The position numbers and the translations under genes were made by a program. A stretch of DNA of 55,691 nt, from contig CABSKV010000001.1 in NCBI GenBank assembly GCA_902478425.1, positions 1-55,691 on the forward strand. The letters are read 5' to 3'. The stretch's first letter is position 1. The number at the start of each line of letters is the position of its first letter. The DNA is from an uncultured Coriobacteriia bacterium. GTDB taxonomy: Bacteria > Actinomycetota > Coriobacteriia > Coriobacteriales > QAMH01. This document shows, piece by piece, positions 16,427 through 24,690 of this stretch. The notes below the pieces were generated by a model. That model worked only from the letters and a program-made list of their open reading frames with translations, had not been told where the DNA came from and did no database searches.

Positions 16427-17185
16427 ATGGCCGACGAGAAGATGCACATCACGATCGGGCACCTCTACCCCGATCTCCTCAATCTCTACGGGGATCGTGG
16501 CAACACGATCACGCTTGCCAGGCGTTGCGAATGGCGCGACATCGACGCGCGCGTAATCGACCTAGGTGCCGGCCAGGACGCCGACTTCGAGGACATCGAC
16601 CTCTTCTTCATCGGCGGCGGTCAGGACTTCGATCAGCGTACCCTGCTCGCCGATTTGGGTGTGGGCGTCGCGGGCTCGAAGGCGACTCGCCTGCAGCAGT
16701 CCATCGAAGCTGACGTTCCCGTGCTCGCGATATGCGGTGGCTACCAGATTCTCGGTGAGTACTACCTCGACCACGAGGGACAGATGGCGAAGTTCATCGG
16801 CGTGCTTCCCATGTACACCGAGGCGGGTGATACGCGCCTCATCGGCAATATCGCCTTCCGCGCAGATGCCATCGAGGGGGCGCCCGTGGTCATCGGATTC
16901 GAGAACCACGCGGGTCGCACGCATTTGCGAGAGGGCGCGATTCCGCTCGGTACGGTGCTGAAGGGCTATGGCAACAACGGCGAGGACGGCACCGAGGGGC
17001 TGCGCTATCGCAACGTCATCGCGACCTACAGCCACGGCCCGCTGCTGCCCAAGAATCCGCGAATCGCGGATACGCTCATCGAACTCGCGTTGCGCCGTCG
17101 CTATCCCGAGGCGAAACTTCAGCCGCTTGATGACGCGCTCGAAAACGCCGCACATGATACTATGGAGCAAAGACTAATCTCATAG
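16427..17185 (+). CDS. gatD: Lipid II isoglutaminyl synthase, glutaminase subunit GatD
   Basis: A CobB/CobQ-like class I glutamine amidotransferase (252 aa) that feeds ammonia to MurT. The N-terminal GHLYPDLLNLYGDRGN is typical of GatD. The nucleophile is the Cys in AICGGYQ and the catalytic His lies in TYSHGPLLPKNP. It starts 3 bp after murT. Confidence 0.95.
   Translation: MADEKMHITIGHLYPDLLNLYGDRGNTITLARRCEWRDIDARVIDLGAGQDADFEDIDLFFIGGGQDFDQRTLLADLGVGVAGSKATRLQQSIEADVPVLAICGGYQILGEYYLDHEGQMAKFIGVLPMYTEAGDTRLIGNIAFRADAIEGAPVVIGFENHAGRTHLREGAIPLGTVLKGYGNNGEDGTEGLRYRNVIATYSHGPLLPKNPRIADTLIELALRRRYPEAKLQPLDDALENAAHDTMEQRLIS
17155..17163 (+). promoter_or_regulatory. Extended -10 for the DUF4013-like gene
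   Basis: TGATACTAT (TGn plus TACTAT) lies in the 3' end of gatD, 44 bp before the next ATG, which also has a strong GGAGGGG site. Confidence 0.45.
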
Positions 17186-17206
17186 TCGCTTAATCGGAGG
17201 GGAACC

Positions 17207-18538
17207 ATGGAGCAGACCAACTACAGCGGAAGGTACTTCCGCACGAGCTACGGCGATATCAAGGGGTCGAAGGGCTGGTTCGGCAAGATCTGCCTGCTCG
17301 GCCTCATCGAGTTCATTCCCATCTTCGGTCAGATGACCGTATATGGCTATGCGTGGGAGTGGGCGCATAAGGCCGCCTGGGGTGTCGACACGCCCATGCC
17401 CAAGAAGATCTACAGCCGTCCGGGCAGCAAGATGCTGCGCTGGGGTTGGTTCGCGCTCGTCATCGCGTTTCTCATCGCGCTCATCCCGGGCATCGTCATG
17501 TCGATTGGCAGCTGGCTCAGCTCGATGGGCATGGAAACCGGCATCTACACGGCAACAGGCCGCTACATGGTGGTCACGCCGGGCAACTTCGGCTTTGCCG
17601 CCCTCGGTTGGGTCGTCAACGTCATCGGCATCGTACTCGCCGTCTTCGCCTGCGTCATCAGCTGGGTGGGCACCATCCGCATGACCATGTACGATCGTCT
17701 TGGCACGGGCTTGCAGCTCGGCAAGATCTGGGCCATGATCAAACAGGACTTCGGTGGCATCATGCGCATCTTCGGTATGGTGATTCTCTTCGAGATCGTC
17801 GGCGGCATCATCATCGGCATCATCGTGGCAATCATCCTCGCGCTCGTGCTTGGCGCGACGCTTACCCCGATTATCATCATGGCGAGTAGCGGCGGTTATT
17901 CCGATTCCGCCATTGTCGGCTACCTCGTGACGCTCGTCATGACCATGCTGCCGCTGTTCCTTCTGATCTCCTACGTCTGGTTCGTCTACTCCGTGTTCGT
18001 CCAGCTACTGCTTGCCAGGGCCGTCGGTTACTGGACGCGCCAGTTCAACGTGGCTGCTTGGGGCACCAAGGACGATCCGCTGCCCTTCGAAGTTGCAGGC
18101 GGTCAGCCCGATGCGCCGCGTCCTCCGCACGCACCTGCGGGCGCTCCTGAGGCTCCTGCGCCGCCCGCGGGCGAGCCGGTGAACGCTGCCGTAGCTCCCG
18201 AGGCCCCAGTCGAGGTTCCTCCTGCGCTCAATCCGGTCGATGTCGCCGAGGCACTTGACGCCGAGCCTGAGCTGCCTGCATCCGATGCGGCTGATGGCAA
18301 CGTGAGCGATGAGGCAACGCATGTCGACGTCGTTGATCCTGGGCTGGCAGAGCCCGAGGAGGCAGCGGCTGGCATTATCGCCGCGGAAGAAGATGCGGAA
18401 CATCCTGAGGCTGCACTCGAAACGGGTAATGACGCAAAGGATGCGGATGCGTCGCCGTTTATCGATGATGTCGATCCCAACCTTGTCGCCTCCGAAGAAG
18501 AGGAGATGACGGAGCGTCAGTCTGAGGACAAGCTCTAG
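17207..18538 (+). CDS. DUF4013-like multi-pass membrane protein with acidic tail
   Basis: A 443-aa integral membrane protein. The N-terminal part (YFRTSYGDIKGSKGWFGKI, then PIFGQMTVYGY) matches the DUF4013 pattern. Four or five hydrophobic segments occupy residues about 30-275, with Gly/Ile-rich stretches. From about residue 290 to the end it is a low-complexity cytoplasmic tail rich in Ala, Pro, Glu and Asp, with no predicted structure. No enzyme motif is seen and the function is unknown. It is flanked by a promoter and a terminator-like hairpin, so it seems to be a single unit. Confidence 0.8.
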   Translation: MEQTNYSGRYFRTSYGDIKGSKGWFGKICLLGLIEFIPIFGQMTVYGYAWEWAHKAAWGVDTPMPKKIYSRPGSKMLRWGWFALVIAFLIALIPGIVMSIGSWLSSMGMETGIYTATGRYMVVTPGNFGFAALGWVVNVIGIVLAVFACVISWVGTIRMTMYDRLGTGLQLGKIWAMIKQDFGGIMRIFGMVILFEIVGGIIIGIIVAIILALVLGATLTPIIIMASSGGYSDSAIVGYLVTLVMTMLPLFLLISYVWFVYSVFVQLLLARAVGYWTRQFNVAAWGTKDDPLPFEVAGGQPDAPRPPHAPAGAPEAPAPPAGEPVNAAVAPEAPVEVPPALNPVDVAEALDAEPELPASDAADGNVSDEATHVDVVDPGLAEPEEAAAGIIAAEEDAEHPEAALETGNDAKDADASPFIDDVDPNLVASEEEEMTERQSEDKL

Positions 18539-18541
18539 AGG

Positions 18542-18574
18542 GCAAAAGCGCCATCCGCTTAGCATATTTTTATT
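18542..18574 (+). terminator. Weak terminator after DUF4013-like gene
   Basis: AAGCG (18546-18550) pairs with CGCTT (18556-18560), flanked by GC/GC, and ATATTTTTATT follows. Confidence 0.5.
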
Positions 18575-18601
18575 GCTTTCATGTCGCACCACGAGTATTC
18601 T
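18573..18601 (+). promoter_or_regulatory. Promoter and leader start for rplM-rpsI
   Basis: TTGCTT (18573-18578) and TATTCT (18596-18601) are 17 bp apart. About 65 nt of leader follow before the rplM ribosome-binding site. In it, ACGGG/CCCGT (18604, 18623) and CAGAG/CTCTG (18617, 18632) form two overlapping, mutually exclusive stems. Confidence 0.45.
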
Positions 18602-18674
18602 TAACGGGTTCGCTTTCAGAGCCCCGTGAAACTCTGTGATTGAACAACATGGTAGTTTAGTTGGAGGAACACAC

Positions 18675-19109
18675 GTGAAGACCTACTATGCGAAGCCCGG
18701 CGAAGTCCAGCGCGAGTGGCTTCTGGTCGATGCGACCGACATGACCCTTGGTCGTCTTGCTTCCGCCGTTGCGCAGATCCTGCGCGGCAAGAACAAGCCG
18801 ACCTACACGCCGCATGTTGATACGGGCGATTTCGTGATCGTCGTCAACTGCGACAAGATCAAAGTGACTGGCGCCAAGGTCACCGACAAGGTGTACACCC
18901 GCATCACGGGTTATCCCGGCGGCGTGCGTCAGGAGACCTTCCAGGAGGCAATGGAGAAGCATCCCGAGCGCGTCATCGAGCACGCCGTCAAGGGCATGCT
19001 CCCCAAGAACACGCTCGGACGTCAGATGGGCAAGAAGCTCAAGGTCTATGCAGGCCCCGAGCATCCGCATCAGGCGCAGAATCCCCGCAAGATTGACCTG
19101 GAGGCATAA
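18675..19109 (+). CDS. rplM: 50S ribosomal protein L13
   Basis: A 144-aa large-subunit protein. Family segments seen are TYYAKPGEVQREW, DATDMTLGRLAS, YTPHVDTGDFVIVVN, and HAVKGMLPKNTLGR. The GTG start follows GGAGG by 7 bases; the open frame extends upstream without homology. Usual rplM-rpsI pair with 3 bp between. Confidence 0.97.
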   Translation: MKTYYAKPGEVQREWLLVDATDMTLGRLASAVAQILRGKNKPTYTPHVDTGDFVIVVNCDKIKVTGAKVTDKVYTRITGYPGGVRQETFQEAMEKHPERVIEHAVKGMLPKNTLGRQMGKKLKVYAGPEHPHQAQNPRKIDLEA

Positions 19110-19112
19110 CCC

Positions 19113-19514
19113 ATGGCAGATACCAAGAAAGAAGCCATCTACTATGGCACCGGTCGCCGCAAGAACGCCGTAGCGCGCGTTCGCCTCGTTCCCGGCACCG
19201 GCAAGGTCACCGTCAACAAGCGCGATGCCGAGGACTACTTCGGCCGCAAGGCGCTCGTCGAGTACGCGACCTCTCCCTTCACCGTGACGGGTACCGCCAA
19301 GCACTTCGACGTCATCGCCACCCTCAATGGCGGCGGCATCTCGGGCCAGGCTGGCGCCCTGCGCCACGGCATCGCCCGCGCCCTGCTCGAAGCCGGCGAT
19401 TATCGTGCCGAGCTCAAGAAGGCCGGCTTTCTCACGCGCGACCCGCGTATGGTCGAGCGCAAGAAGTACGGTCTCAAGAAGGCCCGCAAGCGCCCGCAGT
19501 TCTCCAAGCGCTAA
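19113..19514 (+). CDS. rpsI: 30S ribosomal protein S9
   Basis: A 133-aa small-subunit protein whose C-terminal tail reaches the P-site. YYGTGRRKNAVARVRL, GGGISGQAGALRHGIARAL and the basic end KKARKRPQFSKR are all standard. Confidence 0.98.
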   Translation: MADTKKEAIYYGTGRRKNAVARVRLVPGTGKVTVNKRDAEDYFGRKALVEYATSPFTVTGTAKHFDVIATLNGGGISGQAGALRHGIARALLEAGDYRAELKKAGFLTRDPRMVERKKYGLKKARKRPQFSKR

Positions 19515-19534
19515 GTTTTGAGAAACATGCATGC

Positions 19535-19566
19535 AAAAGGGGACTCGCATCGCGAGTCCCCTTTTT
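19535..19566 (+). terminator. Strong bidirectional terminator
   Basis: A perfect 14-bp stem (19535-19548 with 19552-19565, loop ATC) whose arms begin with AAAA and end with TTTT, so it can stop transcription both from rpsI and from the convergent protease gene. Confidence 0.92.
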
Positions 19567-19571
19567 GTTGG

Positions 19572-20129
19572 CTACAGTTCGATCTCCAGCAGCTCCAGCA
19601 CTGCATCGACCGCATAGGGTACGGCGGCCTTCACCTCGGGTGTCAAATCGATGGTGAAATCCCGCGGGCAGATGTCCCTCTTCTGCACGCCCACGCAACG
19701 GATGTCGCAGTCGTGTCCTGCGAGGCGCGCGTTGTTGAGCACGTCCGAGACGCGCATGTCGTGCAGCGAGTGCATGATGCTATAGGCAGCCATATCCTCG
19801 GGCGTGAAGGTGTAGCAGGTGCCCGGTGCGGCATCTGCCCCGCAATCCACCGCGTCCACGACGACGAGACGATCGAAGTCGCGTATGTAGGGGATGAGGC
19901 TCATGCCCATGGTCCCGGCATCCATGACGGGAATGCGCTTGTCGGCGTCATCCTCGTCATGGGCATCGTATTCGCGGAATGTTTCCATCAGCATGCGCGC
20001 ATGCTGCTCGTCAAAGGTCTCGCGGGCCGTGTCGTAATCGGTTAGCACCTTGGCCATGTACGAGCCAAAGCCCTCGTCGAGCATGAGCATGTTTCCCACG
20101 CAGACGACCATCTGCTTTATATCTTCCAC
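19572..20129 (-). CDS. [NiFe] hydrogenase maturation protease (HyaD/HybD family)
   Basis: Cleaves the C-terminal extension of the hydrogenase large subunit after nickel insertion. The 185-aa protein has the family GNMLMLDEGFG motif with the Glu metal ligand, an Asp ligand in VVVDAVD, and the His ligand in HSLHDMRVSDVL. An acidic insertion (about residues 45-65) is longer than in E. coli HybD. GTG at 20129 is preferred because AAAGGGAA lies just upstream. Its presumed substrate is the large subunit encoded at 21506-23227; an unrelated P-loop gene and a terminator separate them. Confidence 0.88.
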   Translation of the reverse strand: MEDIKQMVVCVGNMLMLDEGFGSYMAKVLTDYDTARETFDEQHARMLMETFREYDAHDEDDADKRIPVMDAGTMGMSLIPYIRDFDRLVVVDAVDCGADAAPGTCYTFTPEDMAAYSIMHSLHDMRVSDVLNNARLAGHDCDIRCVGVQKRDICPRDFTIDLTPEVKAAVPYAVDAVLELLEIEL

Positions 20130-20148
20130 GACATTCCCTTTCTTGCGT

Positions 20149-20670
20149 TTACATATACGGAGCAAGCTCTGCCGTGAGCTTCTCGACGGATTCGAGCGTG
20201 CTCAGCCCATCGAGCGTGACGGTGAGATCGGCCGCCTTCTCGTAGAGCGGTCGCCGCTCCGCATAGAGGTCTTCGAGCGTGCTTCCCCGATGGATGACGA
20301 CGCCGCGGTCAAGCAGATCCGGCTGCAGGCGACGCGTGATCTCGTCGAGGCTCAAATCGAGGAAGACGATCGTTCCGAGAGCGTGGAGGTTTGCGACGGC
20401 CTCGCTTCCGTATACGGCCGAGCCGCCCGTCGCGATGATGTGATGCGCGCAGCTCAAGTTAGCGAGCAGCTTGTTTTCGCAGGCGATGAACCCCTCGATG
20501 CCGCGCTCTTCCAGAATCTCCGAGAGCAGCATGTCCTCGCTCTCCTGGATGAGCAAGTCGGTATCGACGAAGCGATAGCCAAGCTTCTTGGCAAGCACGA
20601 CGCCGAGCGTGCTCTTGCCGGCACCGGGCATGCCAATGAGCGTGATGTTGTCGTTCGTGGCAATGGGCAA
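20149..20670 (-). CDS. Shikimate-kinase-like P-loop kinase, shikimate Arg missing
   Basis: A 173-aa P-loop kinase with the overall shikimate kinase layout: Walker A GMPGAGKST, DTD near residue 37, a GG turn (ATGGSAVYG) and a lid RRPLYE. The FRxRE segment that supplies the shikimate-binding Arg in AroK reads GFIACE here, and the GGG turn is GGS. The family is often annotated as shikimate kinase, but the substrate should be treated as open. The TTG start has AGGAAGGA upstream. It is 19 bp from the hydrogenase protease gene and probably co-transcribed with it. Confidence 0.75.
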   Translation of the reverse strand: MPIATNDNITLIGMPGAGKSTLGVVLAKKLGYRFVDTDLLIQESEDMLLSEILEERGIEGFIACENKLLANLSCAHHIIATGGSAVYGSEAVANLHALGTIVFLDLSLDEITRRLQPDLLDRGVVIHRGSTLEDLYAERRPLYEKAADLTVTLDGLSTLESVEKLTAELAPYM

Positions 20671-20696
20671 CGTCTATCCTTCCTCTAGCTTGCGAC

Positions 20697-20702
20697 ATTC
20701 TA
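20697..20702 (-). promoter_or_regulatory. -10 element for kinase-like/protease pair
   Basis: TAGAAT on the minus strand, 27 bp before the TTG start, placed just after the hydrogenase terminator. Confidence 0.4.
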
Positions 20703-20714
20703 GCGTAATGCGGC

Positions 20715-20747
20715 AAAAAAGAGGGCCCGCGAAACTCGCGGGCCCTC
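20715..20747 (-). terminator. Terminator of the hydrogenase operon
   Basis: An 11-bp perfect stem (GAGGGCCCGCG with its complement, loop of 5) followed on the minus strand by TTTTTT. It separates the hydrogenase structural genes from the kinase-like and protease genes. Confidence 0.92.
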
Positions 20748-20771
20748 CAAGCATCGTATGGCGAGAAGCGC

Positions 20772-21503
20772 CTACTCCTTCTCGAGGACCACCTTGTCCT
20801 CCATGACGATAATCTCCTCGTCCATCGGATCGTAGCCGGAGATGTTGTGAGTCTCCAGGCTGTAGGTCAGACCACCATGCGGCTTGGTGCCAAGCAGCAT
20901 TACCTTGGTCGGATCGATGCCCTCGATGTTGGCGAGGTAGATGTGGATGAGCGTGAAGCAGATGAAGAAGAACATCATGAAGTAGTGAATGACGCGCACC
21001 TTCATCAGACCGCCGACGAGCGTGGTGAAGCCAGCGAAGAACGGGATGTTCATCGTCGGCGCCCACAGGCAGAAGCCCGTGTAGCCCATGAAGAAGATGG
21101 CCACTGCGATGAGCAGGTAGGACAGCTTCTGCGGCACACCGTACTTGCCGCCCAGCGGATGCTCCTTCTTGAAGAAGAGGTAGTACTTGATCCACGGCCA
21201 GAGCTGGTGACGGTTGTCCTTCTGGGGGAAGAACGTGTACATGTCGAGCTTGGTCTCGCGGGTGCCGTAGGCCGGAGCGGACTTCACGAAGCCGGCAGCG
21301 ACGATACGGAAGACGAGGTTGATGAGAATCACGAACGCGCAGAACATGTGCACGCCACGAGCGACGCCCATCAGACCCGGTACGACCGGGTAGTGGATCT
21401 CGATACCCGAAAGGATAAGGAGAAGCATACAGATGAGGTTGACCCAGTGGGTAAAGCGGAAGATGAACGGATGCGCCTCAGGATAGTGTACGAGATGTGC
21501 CAT
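20772..21503 (-). CDS. [NiFe] hydrogenase b-type cytochrome subunit
   Basis: Membrane diheme cytochrome b that passes electrons from the hydrogenase small subunit to quinone. The 243-aa protein has four or five membrane helices. Candidate heme ligands are the His in RFTHWVN (helix 1), GVHMF (helix 2), VIHYF and LIHIY (late helices). The ATG lies 2 bp after the large-subunit stop; the upstream open frame is inside that gene and was not used. Confidence 0.92.
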   Translation of the reverse strand: MAHLVHYPEAHPFIFRFTHWVNLICMLLLILSGIEIHYPVVPGLMGVARGVHMFCAFVILINLVFRIVAAGFVKSAPAYGTRETKLDMYTFFPQKDNRHQLWPWIKYYLFFKKEHPLGGKYGVPQKLSYLLIAVAIFFMGYTGFCLWAPTMNIPFFAGFTTLVGGLMKVRVIHYFMMFFFICFTLIHIYLANIEGIDPTKVMLLGTKPHGGLTYSLETHNISGYDPMDEEIIVMEDKVVLEKE

Positions 21504-21505
21504 GA

Positions 21506-23227
21506 TTATCGACCTCCCCAAGGACTCGTGTGCATCTTGAACTCGCGGCCCGTCTTGGGCTCGACGATGTGGACCGCGCAGGCAACGCACGGGTCATAGC
21601 CGTGGACGATGCGCAGCGCGTTGATGGGAGCCTCGATGTTGGCGATGGGCGTACCAAGGAGACCCTGCTCGATGGTGCCAAGCACGCCATGCTCGTCACG
21701 CGGCGAGATGTTCCACGTGGTGGGGACGACCTCCTGATAGTGCGTGATGAGGTTGCCGGAAAGCGTCTCGGTGTGGTAGAGAGCGCCACGCGGAGCCTCC
21801 CAGAAGCCCTCGCCCAGGCCCGTGTCGCGGACACGCTCGGCGAACCAGGGGTTGCCCTCGATGGCGCCGGCCTCGATGAGACCGAGGAGCTCGATGAGCT
21901 CGCCGCACCAGTCGATCATGTAGCCGGCAACGGCGGAAGCCTCGATGGGGCGGGCGGCCAGACGGCCGAGCGCGGAGTTGAGGGACATGATGCTGCTTGC
22001 GTCAACCGGAAGCTTCAGGCCCGTGAGAACGGCATTGACACCCGCGATGATCTCGGGGTTGCCGCTCATGTAGGAGACGAGCACGCGAGCGAGCGGGCCG
22101 ACCTCCATGGGCTCGCCGTTGTAGCGCGGAGCCTTGGACCAGGTGTACTTGTCGTTGACGATCTCGGCAGCGGCATCCTTGTAGTAGCCGGGGAACTTCT
22201 CGGGAAGCTCGGTCACGCCGACCGTGGGATGCAGCGGCTCGCCGCTGTCCTTGTAGTAGGCATGCGTCGTGCCCTCGGTGATGTAGGCACCGTCGAACTG
22301 CTCGAGCACGGGGGCGCCGCTCTTCATGCGGACGATGCCCGCGGGGAAGAAGCGGTCGTCGAGCTCGCGCGACGGACGGTCGAAGACGCCGTAGGCCATG
22401 AAGTTGCCATGCTTGTTGTTGCCGATGGTCACGACATCGTTGAGGTAGACGCTCGCGATGGCGATGGCATCGGGGATCATGACGTTGTCGACCCAGTCCT
22501 TGAGTTTCTTGGCGCGGAACAGGATGTCGTCGAGCTTCTCGACGCTCGGATACCAGGCGGTGCCACCGGGGATCGAGGTCTGGACGTGCGGCATCTTGCC
22601 ACCGATGATCGCGGAGATCTCGTCGGCGGTTGCCTGCATGTCGATGGCCTCGATGTAGTGGGCCGTGGCGATGAGGTCGACCTCAGCCGGAAGCTTGTAG
22701 GCCTCGGGAGCCAGGCCGTCCATGAACCAGCCGCCGGACAGCCAGGAGTACTGGCCGTTCTCGGCAAACTTGACGAGACGATCCTTGAGAGCCGCGAAGT
22801 CGGTCTGGGCAAGGCCCAGCGTCTCGCACAGCTCGTAGGTCTTCTTGATGTCAGCCTCGACTGCGTGCAGCGGGTTGACGTAGTCAAGTGCGCTCAGCTG
22901 ATAGAACCACAGGATGTGGCTGTGCATGAACTGCGCACCCTCGATGAGGTTGCGGACCAGGCGACCACCGTTGGGAATCTGGATGCCGTAGGCTTCCTCA
23001 GCCGCGAAGACGGAGGTGTGGCAGTGGGAGACGGGGCAGACGCCGCAGACGCGCTGGGCGAGCATGGCCGCGTCATAGGGATCGCGTCCCTCGGCGATGA
23101 GCTCGAGGCCGCGGAACAGACCGCCGGAAACCCAAGCGTCGGTGACGACGCCGTTCTCGACTTCCATCTCGACGCGCAGATGGCCCTCGATGCGGTCAAC
23201 CGGATCGATAATAGAATGCTTAGCCAT
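21506..23227 (-). CDS. [NiFe] uptake hydrogenase large subunit
   Basis: Carries the Ni-Fe(CN)2CO active site and splits H2. In the 573-aa protein the N-terminal L1 motif RVCGVCPVSHC and the C-terminal L2 motif DPCVACAVH supply the four nickel-binding cysteines. Twenty residues follow the L2 His and should be removed by the maturation protease. IDPVDRIEGH at the N-terminus is standard for group 1 enzymes. No hypABCDEF genes are in the window, so cofactor assembly must be encoded elsewhere. A coriobacterial group 1 uptake type is likely but was not tested. Confidence 0.96.
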   Translation of the reverse strand: MAKHSIIDPVDRIEGHLRVEMEVENGVVTDAWVSGGLFRGLELIAEGRDPYDAAMLAQRVCGVCPVSHCHTSVFAAEEAYGIQIPNGGRLVRNLIEGAQFMHSHILWFYQLSALDYVNPLHAVEADIKKTYELCETLGLAQTDFAALKDRLVKFAENGQYSWLSGGWFMDGLAPEAYKLPAEVDLIATAHYIEAIDMQATADEISAIIGGKMPHVQTSIPGGTAWYPSVEKLDDILFRAKKLKDWVDNVMIPDAIAIASVYLNDVVTIGNNKHGNFMAYGVFDRPSRELDDRFFPAGIVRMKSGAPVLEQFDGAYITEGTTHAYYKDSGEPLHPTVGVTELPEKFPGYYKDAAAEIVNDKYTWSKAPRYNGEPMEVGPLARVLVSYMSGNPEIIAGVNAVLTGLKLPVDASSIMSLNSALGRLAARPIEASAVAGYMIDWCGELIELLGLIEAGAIEGNPWFAERVRDTGLGEGFWEAPRGALYHTETLSGNLITHYQEVVPTTWNISPRDEHGVLGTIEQGLLGTPIANIEAPINALRIVHGYDPCVACAVHIVEPKTGREFKMHTSPWGGR

Positions 23228-23229
23228 GT

Positions 23230-24492
23230 TTACTCACCCTCCTCGATGTCAACGATGACCTGCTCTTCGACGACAGGTACGGTGGAGGGCTCCTTCTTGC
23301 CGTGCTTGATATCCCACTCGCGCTCCTTCTCGAACGGAGCACCGCCCTTGGTACGGCCCGTGGCCTTCATGCCGATGCCGTGGATGACGAGGGCGGCGGT
23401 CAGAAGACCGGTGACGCCAAGCGCGATCGGGGTCGGCTGGAAGGCGATGCTGCCGAGCCTGAGGGTCTTGAGGCGACCCAGGAACGGGGAGTCGACGTCA
23501 ATCCAGTTGCGGACCGTGGTGCGAGGATCGCCATTGCAGCAGCCGATGCAGGGAGCGCCGGAGGCGACGCACCAGCTCACGCGGCGGTTCCAGCGAACCT
23601 GTGGGCAGTTGGCCTTGGTCTGCGGACCCTTGCAGCCCAGAGCGTACAGGCAGTAGCCCTTGGCCTCTTCCTCGCTACCGAACTCGTAGACGAACTCGCC
23701 GTTCTCGAAGTGACCACGACGCTCACAGTTGTCATGGATGGTCTGGCCATACATGTTGGACGGCATGTTGAACTCGTTGAGGCCGGCAACAACGGACTCG
23801 GGGCCCAGCAGCAGGTACTGGACGATGACCGCGACCAGGTTGGCGGGATTGACAGGACAAGAGGGAAGGTTGACGACCGGAGTCGACACGCCATTGTCCT
23901 TAAGGTACTTCTGGATACCCTCGGCATCGCCCGGGTTGGGGTATGCCGCGCAGAAGCCACCGTCGACGGCGCAGGAGCCTGCGGCGATAACGACAGCTGC
24001 GTCCTTGCAGGTGTGGAGCAGATGGCTCTCGTGCGGAGCGCAGGTGGGGGCACCGGCGATGCGCAGGATCTCACCATCGTAGCGGGTCATGACGGCGCCC
24101 TCGATGACGACGACGTACTTGCCCTTGGCTGCCTCGATCGTCTCCTCGCGGGCCTCTTCGAGGGAGTAGCCAGCGGCGGCGGAGAGGGTCTCGGCGTAGT
24201 TGAGCGCGAGATACTCGAGGATCAGCGTAGCCGGATCGGGATTGTCAGCCTGCGCAAAGGACTCGGTGCAGCCGGTGCAGGAGCCAAGCTCCATCCAGAT
24301 GACCGGCGCGAGACCGCCTTCGCCCAAACCTCCATCCGTACCGATGAGGGAGTTGCTCTCGATGGCTTCAGCAACGTCAGCAGCCGTTACGCCTTCAATG
24401 CCGATTGCAGCTGCAATCGTGCCACAGAAGCCGAGAAAGGCGCGACGTGTCAAACCACGCGACTCAAGCGACTCGATAAACGAATCTTGCAT
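23230..24492 (-). CDS. [NiFe] uptake hydrogenase small subunit, Tat-exported
   Basis: Electron-transfer subunit with three Fe-S clusters, 420 aa. The Tat signal is near the N-terminus (SRGLTRRAFLGFCG then a hydrophobic run), so the heterodimer is carried across the membrane folded. Proximal-cluster cysteines are in SCTGCTES, with Gly rather than the extra Cys of oxygen-tolerant enzymes; others are in GSCAVDGG, SCPVNP, the HDNCERRG...GCKGP region and CVASGAPCIGCC. A C-terminal hydrophobic helix anchors it. ATG at 24492 is chosen for its GGAGGT site; an earlier start at 24537 has none. Confidence 0.95.
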   Translation of the reverse strand: MQDSFIESLESRGLTRRAFLGFCGTIAAAIGIEGVTAADVAEAIESNSLIGTDGGLGEGGLAPVIWMELGSCTGCTESFAQADNPDPATLILEYLALNYAETLSAAAGYSLEEAREETIEAAKGKYVVVIEGAVMTRYDGEILRIAGAPTCAPHESHLLHTCKDAAVVIAAGSCAVDGGFCAAYPNPGDAEGIQKYLKDNGVSTPVVNLPSCPVNPANLVAVIVQYLLLGPESVVAGLNEFNMPSNMYGQTIHDNCERRGHFENGEFVYEFGSEEEAKGYCLYALGCKGPQTKANCPQVRWNRRVSWCVASGAPCIGCCNGDPRTTVRNWIDVDSPFLGRLKTLRLGSIAFQPTPIALGVTGLLTAALVIHGIGMKATGRTKGGAPFEKEREWDIKHGKKEPSTVPVVEEQVIVDIEEGE

Positions 24493-24570
24493 AGATACCT
24501 CCATCTTCCAATCAAACTCGCCGCGCGTGCCCCTCACACGAAATCGCAGCGAAGCTATGACACCGAACCT

Positions 24571-24598
24571 ACTATAGAGAAAGCTCTTTCTGTTACAA
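24571..24598 (-). promoter_or_regulatory. Hydrogenase operon promoter with palindromic spacer
   Basis: On minus, TTGTAA (24593-24598) and TATAGT (24571-24576) are 16 bp apart. The spacer holds AGAAAG-CT-CTTTCT (24578-24591), a 6+6 palindrome that could be an operator. Confidence 0.6.
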
Positions 24599-24620
24599 AG
24601 CTCAAACGATTCGCAAACAA

Positions 24621-24645
24621 TTTACGGGCGGTTTTGAGCCGTAAA
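24621..24645. promoter_or_regulatory. 25-bp inverted repeat between hydrogenase and smpB
   Basis: TTTACGG (24621-24627) and CCGTAAA (24639-24645) are perfect inverted arms around 11 bp. It lies upstream of both divergent units, 23 bp upstream of the hydrogenase -35 and 15 bp upstream of the smpB -10, and could bind a dimeric regulator. Confidence 0.4.
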
Positions 24646-24660
24646 CGGGGGATAGTATTC

Positions 24661-24666
24661 TAGAAT
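24661..24666 (+). promoter_or_regulatory. -10 element for smpB
   Basis: TAGAAT 24 bp before the smpB ATG; no good -35. Confidence 0.45.
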
Positions 24667-24690
24667 GGTTTACACGGCATACGGATAAAG

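Noticed and set aside
21530..24663. Long plus-strand ORFs opposite the hydrogenase genes
   Set aside because: Shadow frames; the minus-strand hydrogenase subunits have complete motifs.
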